From positions 1 to 64,000 of the forward strand of contig NZ_JAALAA010000004.1 in NCBI RefSeq assembly GCF_011045035.1: DNA of 64,000 bases. Reading direction: 5' to 3'. This DNA comes from Nocardioides turkmenicus (GTDB lineage: Bacteria; Actinomycetota; Actinomycetes; Propionibacteriales; Nocardioidaceae). This document shows positions 53,357 through 61,162 of the stretch, piece by piece. Below the pieces are notes generated by a model. The model saw nothing but the letters and a program-made list of their open reading frames with translations, searched no databases and was not told where the DNA came from. How positions within the stretch are numbered: the first letter of the stretch is position 1; every line of letters starts with the position of its first letter. Both the position numbers and the translations under genes were made by a program.

Positions 53357-56029
53357 CTATTCGACGCGGGCGACCATGGGGAGCCGGCTGCGGGTGGTGA
53401 CCGCGACGATGAGCGCGATCAGCAGCGGCAGACCGACGACCACGATCCCGACCAGGTCCCAGGGCACCTCGAGGTAGTGCGAGGCGACGCTCTCGCGCTC
53501 GGGCCAGCCCTCGGCGGTGAGCGGGAAGCTGACCGCGATGCCCGGCACGAAGCCGATCAAGGCTCCAGGGATGGCGCCGAGGAGCGCGATGACCAGGGCG
53601 TACGCAGCAGCAACCCCGCGACGCGTACGCGTCGGCGCACCGACGGCCGACAGCGTGGCCAGGTCGGGGCGAGCATCGTTGAGCGCGAGGTAGGTCGCGG
53701 TCAGCGCGCCGCCGATCATCAGCACCGCAGACAGGGTGATCAGGAGGAGCCAGACGATCACCGCCTCGTCGTCCTGCTGGAACCCACGCTCAACCGTGAT
53801 CGAGGTCGGGATCTGCCCGGCCGCGAGGGCCTCGGCGAGGTCCTGCTCGGCGGCTGGGCTGATCCGTGCATCCTCGAGGTAGAGACCACTCACCTGCGGC
53901 TCGGCACCGAGCTTCTTCGCGACGGAGGCCGGCACGACGGCGTACGCAGGTGCGTACGAGTCCTCGACGTGGAGGTACGTCGCCGGCACCGTGACCGAGG
54001 CCAGCTTCTGCTCGGACTGCGCCTCCTCGTCCCACTTCTGGACGTCGAACCGCGCCTCCTTCGAAACCGGTCCTTCGCCGTCGGTGAACACGACCGCACC
54101 ACCGGCGCGAACCGTCTGCTCGGCCGACGCGGCATCCGCGTCGCCGAGCACGCGCGTCACGGCCGACGGAAGCGTGCCGTCCGCCTCCGCGACGAGGACC
54201 TCGCCGAAGGTTCCGTTGCTGGCGCCCGGCGTGACGTCGGCACCGTCTGCGGTCTGGATCATGAAGTACGTCCCGGGGTCGGGGAACACGGCCGCCGAGA
54301 CCGGCGCGATCGTCGCCGTCGGGATCTCCTTCGCGACCTGGTCCGCGACGCCCTGCCACATCGCCGCGTCCGGGTTGCCCAAGGAGCCGATGCTCGCGTC
54401 GACCCGCACGGCACCGTCTCCGTAGGCGAACGACGGCTGGTAGGTCGCCTGGTTCTGCTCCTGGTCGCTGCCGAAGGCGATCCCGAGGGTGACCGCACCG
54501 ACCACGGTCACCGCGATGGCACCGGCCGCCGGCACCGTCCGGGTGCGGTGCCGGTCCGCGTCGCGCGTCGCGAAGCGGACCACCAGCGGCAGCCGGGCGC
54601 TGAACTGGGCGGCCAGAGCGACGAGCACCGGCAGGATGAACAGCAGACCGGCCACGCACAGCAGCACACCGAGCGCGATCGGGATCCCTTCGTAGGCTCC
54701 TCGCGTCCCGAAGGCGGACAACGCGGCGCCGGCGAGAATCAGGACCAGCCCGATGACCGGCGAGTGCTTCGACGGGCGGCTCTCCGAGCGACGCCCGGAC
54801 AGTACGCCGACGACGTTCTGTCGCGACGCGATCCAGGCCGGCACGATGGCCGCGCAGATCGCGGCGCCGAACCCGATGACGGCGATCGTCAGGAGCTGCA
54901 ACCACGGCACCTCGAACGGGCCGAACCAGGCCGAGACCTGATCCTGGGCGAGCGGCTGGAGCAGTCGGGCGAGCCCGATCCCGAGCACGGAGCCGACACC
55001 TGCGGCCACCGCGCCGATGACGATCGCCATCCCGAGGACGGCGCGCCGAGCCTGGCGAGCCGTGCCGCCCGAGGCGGCGATCAGGGCGAGGTCGCGCGCA
55101 TGTCGCCGGGCCGCCACCGCGAAGGCCGGCCCGGCCAGCAGGACCACCTCGAGGAGCACCATGACCACGATGAGCACGACGATCACGGTCTCGGAGGCGT
55201 CCGGCCCACCCCCGGGCGAGCGGAGCTCACGATCGGCGGCCAAGGCGGCCGCGGAGGGGTCCTCGACGACCGACCGGGAGAGCACGAACGCTCCCTTCGA
55301 GTTCAGCTTCTCGACGTCGCCCCAGGTCACCGGAGCGCCGCCGACCAGCCAGGTCGAGGTTGTGCCGGAGCTCGACTCCGGCAGCGTCGCGCCCGCCACG
55401 AAGGCCTCGTTGCGCACACTTGCCGACTCGACGATCCCGACGACCTTGCGGACCTCCTCGGCGCCGCCGTTCGGGATCCGCAGCTCCTCGCCGAGACCCG
55501 GGCCACGCGCGGCGAGCGCCGCATTGACCACGACCTCGTCGGCGTGTTGCGGGAGCCGTCCGTCGGTCAGCCTGGTGAGGCCCGCGGCGAGGGGGTCGGA
55601 CAGATCCGTCCGCAGACCGCTGGCCCACGCGACACCCTTGTCCGTACGTACGTCGAGACCGTAGTCGTCGACGGAGAGCACCGGCCGGTCGCCGATGATG
55701 GCCCGCACTCCGGCCGCGTCCAGCGGACCGCTCCCGGTCTCCTCGAGCCACTCGGTCGCCTGGTCGGGGTCGATGCCCTGCCGCACGGCCCCGGGGCTCT
55801 GCGCCTCGACCCGGGCCGCGGCCTCCGTGCCGAGGCGACGGTCGAGGCCCTCGACGGTGTTGACGTCGTAGGTCTTGTAGGTCACCGCGATCGCGGTGAC
55901 GCCCGCCACCGGGAGCGCGATCATCGCGATCACCAGCAGGCTGCGCCACCGCGCTCGCCTGGCCTCTCGCCGGCCGATCCGAAGGGCGAGCCGCCAGCCT
56001 GCGGCGGCGTCCCGCAGACGCCCGGTCAT
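53357..56029 (-). CDS. FtsX-type ABC transporter permease (large, two-domain)
   Basis: The 890-residue protein has a short cytosolic N-terminus, a first helix (about 27-47), a long extracellular domain, an FtsX-like core of four or more helices near the middle, a second extracellular domain, and a C-terminal FtsX core. This resembles actinobacterial MacB-like permeases of unknown substrate, often for peptides or lipids. It overlaps the ATPase gene by 4 nt. Expression is probably under the PadR regulator at the head of the operon. Confidence 0.88.
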   Translation of the reverse strand: MTGRLRDAAAGWRLALRIGRREARRARWRSLLVIAMIALPVAGVTAIAVTYKTYDVNTVEGLDRRLGTEAAARVEAQSPGAVRQGIDPDQATEWLEETGSGPLDAAGVRAIIGDRPVLSVDDYGLDVRTDKGVAWASGLRTDLSDPLAAGLTRLTDGRLPQHADEVVVNAALAARGPGLGEELRIPNGGAEEVRKVVGIVESASVRNEAFVAGATLPESSSGTTSTWLVGGAPVTWGDVEKLNSKGAFVLSRSVVEDPSAAALAADRELRSPGGGPDASETVIVVLIVVMVLLEVVLLAGPAFAVAARRHARDLALIAASGGTARQARRAVLGMAIVIGAVAAGVGSVLGIGLARLLQPLAQDQVSAWFGPFEVPWLQLLTIAVIGFGAAICAAIVPAWIASRQNVVGVLSGRRSESRPSKHSPVIGLVLILAGAALSAFGTRGAYEGIPIALGVLLCVAGLLFILPVLVALAAQFSARLPLVVRFATRDADRHRTRTVPAAGAIAVTVVGAVTLGIAFGSDQEQNQATYQPSFAYGDGAVRVDASIGSLGNPDAAMWQGVADQVAKEIPTATIAPVSAAVFPDPGTYFMIQTADGADVTPGASNGTFGEVLVAEADGTLPSAVTRVLGDADAASAEQTVRAGGAVVFTDGEGPVSKEARFDVQKWDEEAQSEQKLASVTVPATYLHVEDSYAPAYAVVPASVAKKLGAEPQVSGLYLEDARISPAAEQDLAEALAAGQIPTSITVERGFQQDDEAVIVWLLLITLSAVLMIGGALTATYLALNDARPDLATLSAVGAPTRTRRGVAAAYALVIALLGAIPGALIGFVPGIAVSFPLTAEGWPERESVASHYLEVPWDLVGIVVVGLPLLIALIVAVTTRSRLPMVARVE

Positions 56030-56718
56030 GCCCCGGCCTCGTCCACGAGGAGCGCGCCCGGAGTCTCGCCGGCCTCGTCGACGACGAGGCCGTCGCGCAC
56101 GTAGATCACCCGGTCGGCCCAGCTGGCGTAGCGCGGCTCATGGGTGACGAGCACACCGGCCGCGCCGGCATCGCAGCGCGCGCGGATCAGCTTGAGGATG
56201 TCCTCGCCGGTCTCGGTGTCGAGCGCCCCGGTCGGCTCGTCGGCCAGGATGAGGCGGCGCTCGCCGACGATCGCCCGGGCGATCGCGATCCGCTGCCGCT
56301 GCCCGCCCGACATCTCGTCGGGGAACCGGTCGGCGAAGCCGTCGAGCCCGACCTCCTCGAGCGCCGTCCGCGCCGCTGCCCGGGCCTGGCGACGGCTGGC
56401 ACCGTCGAGCTCCAGCGGCAGCGCGACGTTCTCGCCGGCGGTCAGCGCCGGGATCAGGTTGAAGTCCTGGAAGACATAGCCGATCGACGTACGCCGCAGC
56501 TTGGCGCGCCCGCTGATCCCGGCCTCACCGAGATCCTGGCCGTCGACCGTGACGGACCCCGAGGTCGGCGAGTCGAGGCCACCGGCGATCGTCAGCAGCG
56601 ACGACTTCCCGGAGCCGCTCGGCCCCATGATGGCGACCAGCTCACCGGCGTACGCAGCCAGGCTGACGCCACGCAGGGCATGGACCTCGGCGGCTCCGGC
56701 GCCGTGGACGCGGCTCAC
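56026..56718 (-). CDS. MacB/LolD-type ABC transporter ATP-binding protein, with an anomalous start
   Basis: The 230-residue ATPase has Walker A (MGPSGSGKSSLL), the signature DEMSGGQRQRIAIA and Walker B (RRLILADEPTGALD). The first available start, GTG 56718, falls after the first beta strand. The in-frame codons just upstream read PVLRLTDV, the expected start of this domain, but no ATG, GTG or TTG precedes them. A GTG at about 56745 with AAGGAG upstream is out of frame by one base. Either initiation is non-standard or a one-base change occurred. The partner is the FtsX-type permease. Confidence 0.82.
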   Translation of the reverse strand: MSRVHGAGAAEVHALRGVSLAAYAGELVAIMGPSGSGKSSLLTIAGGLDSPTSGSVTVDGQDLGEAGISGRAKLRRTSIGYVFQDFNLIPALTAGENVALPLELDGASRRQARAAARTALEEVGLDGFADRFPDEMSGGQRQRIAIARAIVGERRLILADEPTGALDTETGEDILKLIRARCDAGAAGVLVTHEPRYASWADRVIYVRDGLVVDEAGETPGALLVDEAGA

Positions 56719-56740
56719 GTCGGTGAGCCGGAGGACGGGT

Positions 56741-56890
56741 TCACTCGTCGGTGGACTCCTTGGTCTCGGTGGTGCCCGGCTCGGCGGGCGTGGTGTGGAT
56801 ACGGCGGCTGAGCCGCTCGCGGGCGTCGGCGAGCCAGCGGTCCTGGTCGTGGCTGAGGCGGCGCAGGTCGTGGGCGAGGGCGGCGTTCAT
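56741..56890 (-). CDS. Hypothetical 49-residue protein in the PadR/ABC operon
   Basis: This short frame begins with an ATG overlapping the PadR stop (ATGA) and ends next to the ATPase gene. It is charged and helical (ALAHDLRRLSHDQDRWLADARERLSRRI), followed by a Thr/Pro/Glu-rich end. Small proteins of this kind occur between PadR and ABC genes in actinobacteria, to my recollection. The codon use is like its neighbours. Its role is unknown; it may couple translation of the ATPase. Confidence 0.6.
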   Translation of the reverse strand: MNAALAHDLRRLSHDQDRWLADARERLSRRIHTTPAEPGTTETKESTDE

Positions 56891-57438
56891 CGGTCGCCTC
56901 CCTCGACGGGCTCCGGAGCGGTGCTCGACGCGGCCGCCCGGCGGAGCCGCGCCTCGCAGTGGTCGAGCCAGCGGATCTCGGCCTCGGCGGCGAAGACGAG
57001 CCGGTCGAGGACCAGTCCGCCGGCGAGGTCGTCGCCGGCACCCGACCGAGCCTGGCGTCGGTAGCCCTGGAGCGCCTGCATCGTCGCGTTGCGCTGCTGC
57101 TGGACGACCTTGCCGACGTCCACGCTCGGCACCGCGACGGCGACCGCGAGCTTGATCGCCAGCTCGTCGCGCTGTGGCTGCGTACGCTCCACGGGGGTGT
57201 CGAACCACCCCTTGACCTCGACCTTGCCGGCCTCGGTCAGCTGGTAGAGGGACCGTCCCTCCGCGTCGGTCCCTCCGGCCTCGACGAGGCCGTCACGCTC
57301 CAGTCGCGACAGGGTCGTATAGACCTGCCCGACGTTCAGCGGCCAGCTCGCGCCGGTGCGCTGCTCGAACTCGGCGCGCAGCTCGTAGCCGTAGCGCGGC
57401 TTCTCCAGCAACGCCAGCAGTGCGTGCTTCACGGACAC
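56887..57438 (-). CDS. PadR-family regulator of the ABC operon
   Basis: The 183-residue protein has a PadR winged helix (KHALLALLEKPRYGYELRAEFEQRTGASWPLNVGQVYTTLSRLERDGLV) and a C-terminal helical dimerisation part. The start GTG 57438 has AGGGAGG 7 nt upstream. It is the first gene of a four-gene unit with the 49-residue protein, ATPase and permease. Repeated GAGTATGTA elements upstream are the probable operator. Confidence 0.9.
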   Translation of the reverse strand: MSVKHALLALLEKPRYGYELRAEFEQRTGASWPLNVGQVYTTLSRLERDGLVEAGGTDAEGRSLYQLTEAGKVEVKGWFDTPVERTQPQRDELAIKLAVAVAVPSVDVGKVVQQQRNATMQALQGYRRQARSGAGDDLAGGLVLDRLVFAAEAEIRWLDHCEARLRRAAASSTAPEPVEGGDR

Positions 57439-57459
57439 TCGATCACCTCCCTAGTTACT

Positions 57460-57483
57460 GAGTATGTATATACCGAGTATGTA
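57460..57483 (-). promoter_or_regulatory. PadR operator with direct repeats
   Basis: GAGTATGTA occurs at 57460-57468 and 57475-57483, 15 nt apart; between them TATAC creates ATAC-CGA-GTAT and GTATATAC palindromes. The stretch is strikingly AT-rich and lies just upstream of the PadR ribosome site, so it holds the promoter and a likely autoregulatory site. Confidence 0.55.
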
Positions 57484-57618
57484 CCGCCTCGCAAGCCGCG
57501 AAAATACGGGCGACGACACCCGCGACCGACTGGGAGACTTCTGGCCGCTGGTTCGGGCCGGCGGCTTGTCGGCCCGTGAAACTCCTCCGGGCCGCCCCCC
57601 ACTCCCGAAGGAGTCGAA

Positions 57619-60441
57619 GTGTCAGCTCGTAGACGCGTCGTCGCCCTGAGTGCGACCGCACTTGCCCTCGGCGGGCTGAGCGTCATCCCGATGGCCCCGC
57701 CCGCCTCCGCCGAACCCGATCCGGTCGCGACCTACCAGGACCGCGCCGGCGTCCCGCTCAGCATCCATCGCACCGCCGACGGCGACGCCGATTTCATCGG
57801 CTCCAAGACCGAGGCCGTCGACCCGCTGGGTGCCACCGTCAAGCCCGCGAAGGCGGCCCGGACCCACCTCGACCGCGCCGCCGGGGCGCTGGGCACCGAC
57901 AAGAAGGACCTCCGCGAGACGTCGACCAGCAAGGCCGTCGGTGGCGGGTCGGTGACCAGGTTCGAGCAGTACGTCGACGGCCTCCCGGTCCTCGGCGGCG
58001 AGGTGGTCGTCGGGCTGGACAAGGACCGCGGCCTCACCTCCGCGGCCACCAACCTCTCCGACGCCACGGCGACCGAGGTCTCCCAGCCGGACGAGTCCAA
58101 GCACGCGGAGGCGAAGGCGGCGGCCAAGGCCGTGGTCGCCAAGGCCCATGACGGAGCCACCGGCCTCACCGTCGACGACGAGGGCGCGTGGCTCTACGAC
58201 GACGACCTGGTCCGGGGTCCGGAGATCGGCGAGGCCAGCGTCTTCCGGTTCTCGGTGACCAACGGCTCCACGATCCGTGAGACCGTGCTCGCCCACGCCG
58301 GCACCGGCCGCGTACTCATGCACATCAACGAGATCACTCACGCCAACCGCCGCATCTGCGACAACGCCAACGTCCGCGCCGCGGCGAACGGCTGCGCCGA
58401 CACGAGCTCGACGGTCAAGCGGCGCGAGGGCGACGCGCCGACCGGGCTCGCCGACGTGGACAAGGCCTACGACATGCTCGGCGCCACCTCGGAGCTCTAC
58501 GCCTCCCTCGGGCTGGACCTGACCGAAGAGATCGGCTGGTCCAGCGGTGTCGCTGGCAAGGCGATCACCGCCACGACCCGCTACTGCGAGCCGACGCAGC
58601 CGGGCTACACGCCGCCGTGCCCGATGGACAACGCGTTCTGGAACGGTCAGGAGATCTACCTCGGCCAGGGCCTGGTGGTCGACGACATCGTCGCCCACGA
58701 GCTGACCCACGGGGTGATCGAGCGCAGCTCGAACCTCTTCTACTGGTACGAGTCGGGCGCCATCAACGAGTCGATGGCCGACATCATGGGTGAGATCCTC
58801 GACCACCGCTACGACACTCCCGGCGACTCGCCGACCGACTGGCGCATGGGCGAGGACTCCTCGTTCGGCGCGATCCGCGATCTCGCCAACCCGACGTTGC
58901 ACGACCAGCCCGACCGGATGACCAGCTCGCTGTGGGAGGCCGACGACCTCAGCTACTACGCCGACGGCGGCGGGGTGCACACGAACAGCGGGGTCGGCAA
59001 CAAGACGGCGTACCTGATCTCCCAGGGTGGCACCTTCAATGGCCGCACCATCACCGGCATCGACGCCGGTGACCCGACCCTCCAGAAGACCGCGACCCTC
59101 TACCTCTACGCGATCCAGCACCTCGTCTCCGGAAGCCAGTACGCCGACCTGCGCCGCACCCTGGCCAACGGCTGCTCCGCGCTGGTGGCTGCCGGCACCG
59201 CCGGCTTCACCGCGAACGACTGCACCCAGGTCAACCTCGCCACCGACGCGACCGAGCTGGCCAAGTCGCCCACCAAGGCCGGCGCGACCCGACCCGCGGA
59301 GGCGCCGAACACCTGCCCCGCAGGAAGCACCGGTAAGGCCACGATGGCGACCCCGTCGCTCAGTCGGGGTGTGCTGTGGAACCAGGCGCCCGACGCCGCG
59401 CAGGGCATCCCCGCGAACGACCGCGACGGCAACGGCTCCGACTTCGGCATGAACCCCGACCCGGAGACGTACGGCGACCCGACCGCCAGCGGCCTGACGA
59501 CGGCCGGCATCCAGGTGCCGGCGGGCAAGCGGACCTACCTGCGGTTCAGCCACTGGTACCTCTTCGAGTGGTACACCGGCAGCGACCCCGCCTACCCGAC
59601 GCCGGAGTACTACGACGGCGGCGAGGCACGCCTGCTGGTCAACGGGGTCGCGACCGCCATCCCGTCGACAGCCTGGGTGAACGGTCCGAAGCAGAAGCTG
59701 CTGCTCAACAACCCCACCCGACCGCTGACCGGCTTCGGTGGCGACTCCAACGGCTGGATGAGCTCCCGCGTCGACCTGTCCGCGTTCGCCGGCAAGACCG
59801 TCCAGTTCCAGTGGGTCGTACGCGGCAACAGCAGGTACTCGGCCATCGGCTGGTTCGTCGACGGGATCGAGCTCTACACCTGCAACCCGCAGACCATCGC
59901 GAGCACCGCCCCGCCGACGATCAGCGGCACCCCGCGGGTCGGCTACACCCTGACCGCGACGAAGGGCTCGTGGAGCCCGACGGCCACGTCGGTGAAGTAC
60001 CAGTGGCTGCGCAACGGCGTGGCGATCTCGGGTGCCACCGCGTCGACCTACAAGCTCGCCGGGGCCGACCACACCAAGGAGATCCGGGTCCGGGTGACGG
60101 CGTACTCCTCGACATGGCCGGCCGCCAACCCCGGCGTCCGGACGAGCGCCGGGACGGCGAGGATCGCGGCCGGGTATCTCACCGCGGCCACGCCGACCAT
60201 CGGCGGCACCCGCAGGGTGGGCTACCTGCTCACCGCCTACCCCGGCAGCTGGAAGCCCTCGGGGATCACCTTCTCCTACCAGTGGCTGCGCAACGGCGTC
60301 CCGATCTCGGGGGCGACCGGGAAGTCGTACCGGCTCCGGTCCGTCGACCGCGGTGACCGCATCCGCGTCCGGGTGACCGGCCGCAAGGCGGGCTACTACA
60401 CCAAGACGGCCACCTCGGCCGCCACCAGCACCATCCGCTGA
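57619..60441 (+). CDS. Secreted M4 (thermolysin-like) metallopeptidase with two C-terminal Ig-like repeats
   Basis: The 940-residue preproenzyme starts at GTG behind AAGGAG. Residues 1-31 are a signal peptide ending in ASA. An FTP propeptide region follows (about 95-140). The catalytic part has HELTH at 360-364 and the third zinc ligand Glu384, exactly the HExxH-x19-E spacing of M4 enzymes, with a catalytic-type His454 (GGVHTNSGVGN). A beta-rich domain (about 550-765) follows. Two repeats with YQWLRNGV (near 794 and 887) close the protein and may bind surfaces. It probably acts as an extracellular protease. Confidence 0.93.
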   Translation: MSARRRVVALSATALALGGLSVIPMAPPASAEPDPVATYQDRAGVPLSIHRTADGDADFIGSKTEAVDPLGATVKPAKAARTHLDRAAGALGTDKKDLRETSTSKAVGGGSVTRFEQYVDGLPVLGGEVVVGLDKDRGLTSAATNLSDATATEVSQPDESKHAEAKAAAKAVVAKAHDGATGLTVDDEGAWLYDDDLVRGPEIGEASVFRFSVTNGSTIRETVLAHAGTGRVLMHINEITHANRRICDNANVRAAANGCADTSSTVKRREGDAPTGLADVDKAYDMLGATSELYASLGLDLTEEIGWSSGVAGKAITATTRYCEPTQPGYTPPCPMDNAFWNGQEIYLGQGLVVDDIVAHELTHGVIERSSNLFYWYESGAINESMADIMGEILDHRYDTPGDSPTDWRMGEDSSFGAIRDLANPTLHDQPDRMTSSLWEADDLSYYADGGGVHTNSGVGNKTAYLISQGGTFNGRTITGIDAGDPTLQKTATLYLYAIQHLVSGSQYADLRRTLANGCSALVAAGTAGFTANDCTQVNLATDATELAKSPTKAGATRPAEAPNTCPAGSTGKATMATPSLSRGVLWNQAPDAAQGIPANDRDGNGSDFGMNPDPETYGDPTASGLTTAGIQVPAGKRTYLRFSHWYLFEWYTGSDPAYPTPEYYDGGEARLLVNGVATAIPSTAWVNGPKQKLLLNNPTRPLTGFGGDSNGWMSSRVDLSAFAGKTVQFQWVVRGNSRYSAIGWFVDGIELYTCNPQTIASTAPPTISGTPRVGYTLTATKGSWSPTATSVKYQWLRNGVAISGATASTYKLAGADHTKEIRVRVTAYSSTWPAANPGVRTSAGTARIAAGYLTAATPTIGGTRRVGYLLTAYPGSWKPSGITFSYQWLRNGVPISGATGKSYRLRSVDRGDRIRVRVTGRKAGYYTKTATSAATSTIR

Positions 60442-60464
60442 CCCGAACCCGGCCCGACGGCGGC

Positions 60465-60995
60465 TCAGCCGTCGTCGGGCCGACTCTCGTCGGGTCGGCC
60501 CGGATGCAGCAGCAGATCGACCTCTTCGATGACCACCCCGGTCACCACACCAGCATCGAGGCCGTCGATCCGGACGCCCTCGATGGCGGCATGGAGCCCG
60601 TCGGGACCGGTCAGCTCCGCCGCCGGCCGGGCGCGGACCGCAGCGGCCAACCTGCGCTCCAAGGCGGTGTGCAGGACCGCCCGCGGATCGATGTAGGCGG
60701 CACCAACCCGGGGAGGGTCGACGGCGACGGTGACGGTCGCGAGGACGCGTACGTCCTGGCGGTCGGCGGTCCAGGTCCGCACCACGATCGCGATCTCGAT
60801 GTGCCCGGTCGGCCATTCGAGCACCTCGTGGAAGCCCGGGACCGCCATCGTCATCGAGTCGGACGCGATCCGGATGATCCGGCGGTGCCTGGTCACCACC
60901 AGGCACTCATCCCGGCGCGCCCGCCGCAGCAGCGAGGCCACCACGAGGACGACCGCGATCACCGCGATGCCCACAACCGTCGCCGTCTCCCCCAT
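60465..60995 (-). CDS. Small membrane protein with an SPFH/band-7-like domain
   Basis: The 176-residue protein has an N-terminal transmembrane helix (about 5-22), then a compact band-7-like domain (DECLVVTRHRRIIRIASDSMTMAVPGFHEV, VVRTWTADRQDVRVLATVTVAVDPPRV). This resembles the start of stomatin/flotillin proteins but is shorter than usual and lacks the long coiled coil. ATG 60995 is chosen because the longer frame upstream reads as non-coding. It is convergent with the protease, with 23 nt between. Function unknown. Confidence 0.65.
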   Translation of the reverse strand: MGETATVVGIAVIAVVLVVASLLRRARRDECLVVTRHRRIIRIASDSMTMAVPGFHEVLEWPTGHIEIAIVVRTWTADRQDVRVLATVTVAVDPPRVGAAYIDPRAVLHTALERRLAAAVRARPAAELTGPDGLHAAIEGVRIDGLDAGVVTGVVIEEVDLLLHPGRPDESRPDDG

Positions 60996-61088
60996 GCCTC
61001 GAGTCTTCTCGGGCCGCAGCCGATTCCGAATGGGCGCTGCCACCCATCCTTCCTTGCCCGGGCCGGCTCCGACAGCCTCGGAAATGCA

Positions 61089-61126
61089 GAACCGGCACGG
61101 TTCCTTCACAGGATCCGTGCCGGTTC
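61089..61126. terminator. Terminator downstream of fadJ
   Basis: A perfect 12-bp stem (GAACCGGCACGG at 61089-61100, CCGTGCCGGTTC at 61115-61126) with a 14-nt loop that extends the pairing by TCC/GGA. It lies 37 nt past the fadJ stop. Confidence 0.85.
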
Positions 61127-61162
61127 ACCACATCGCTGTGGAGACGGGTCAGGCCGGGCTGA

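Noticed and set aside
53297..56104. A 935-codon open frame on the plus strand opposite the FtsX permease
   Set aside because: The translation is Arg/Asp/Gly/His-rich low-complexity sequence and mirrors the permease codons. It has no domain or ribosome site.
57622..60906. A 1094-codon open frame on the minus strand opposite the M4 protease
   Set aside because: It is the antisense shadow of a clearly coding gene. The product is a run of Arg/Gly/Val-rich residues without domains, as expected in very GC-rich DNA.
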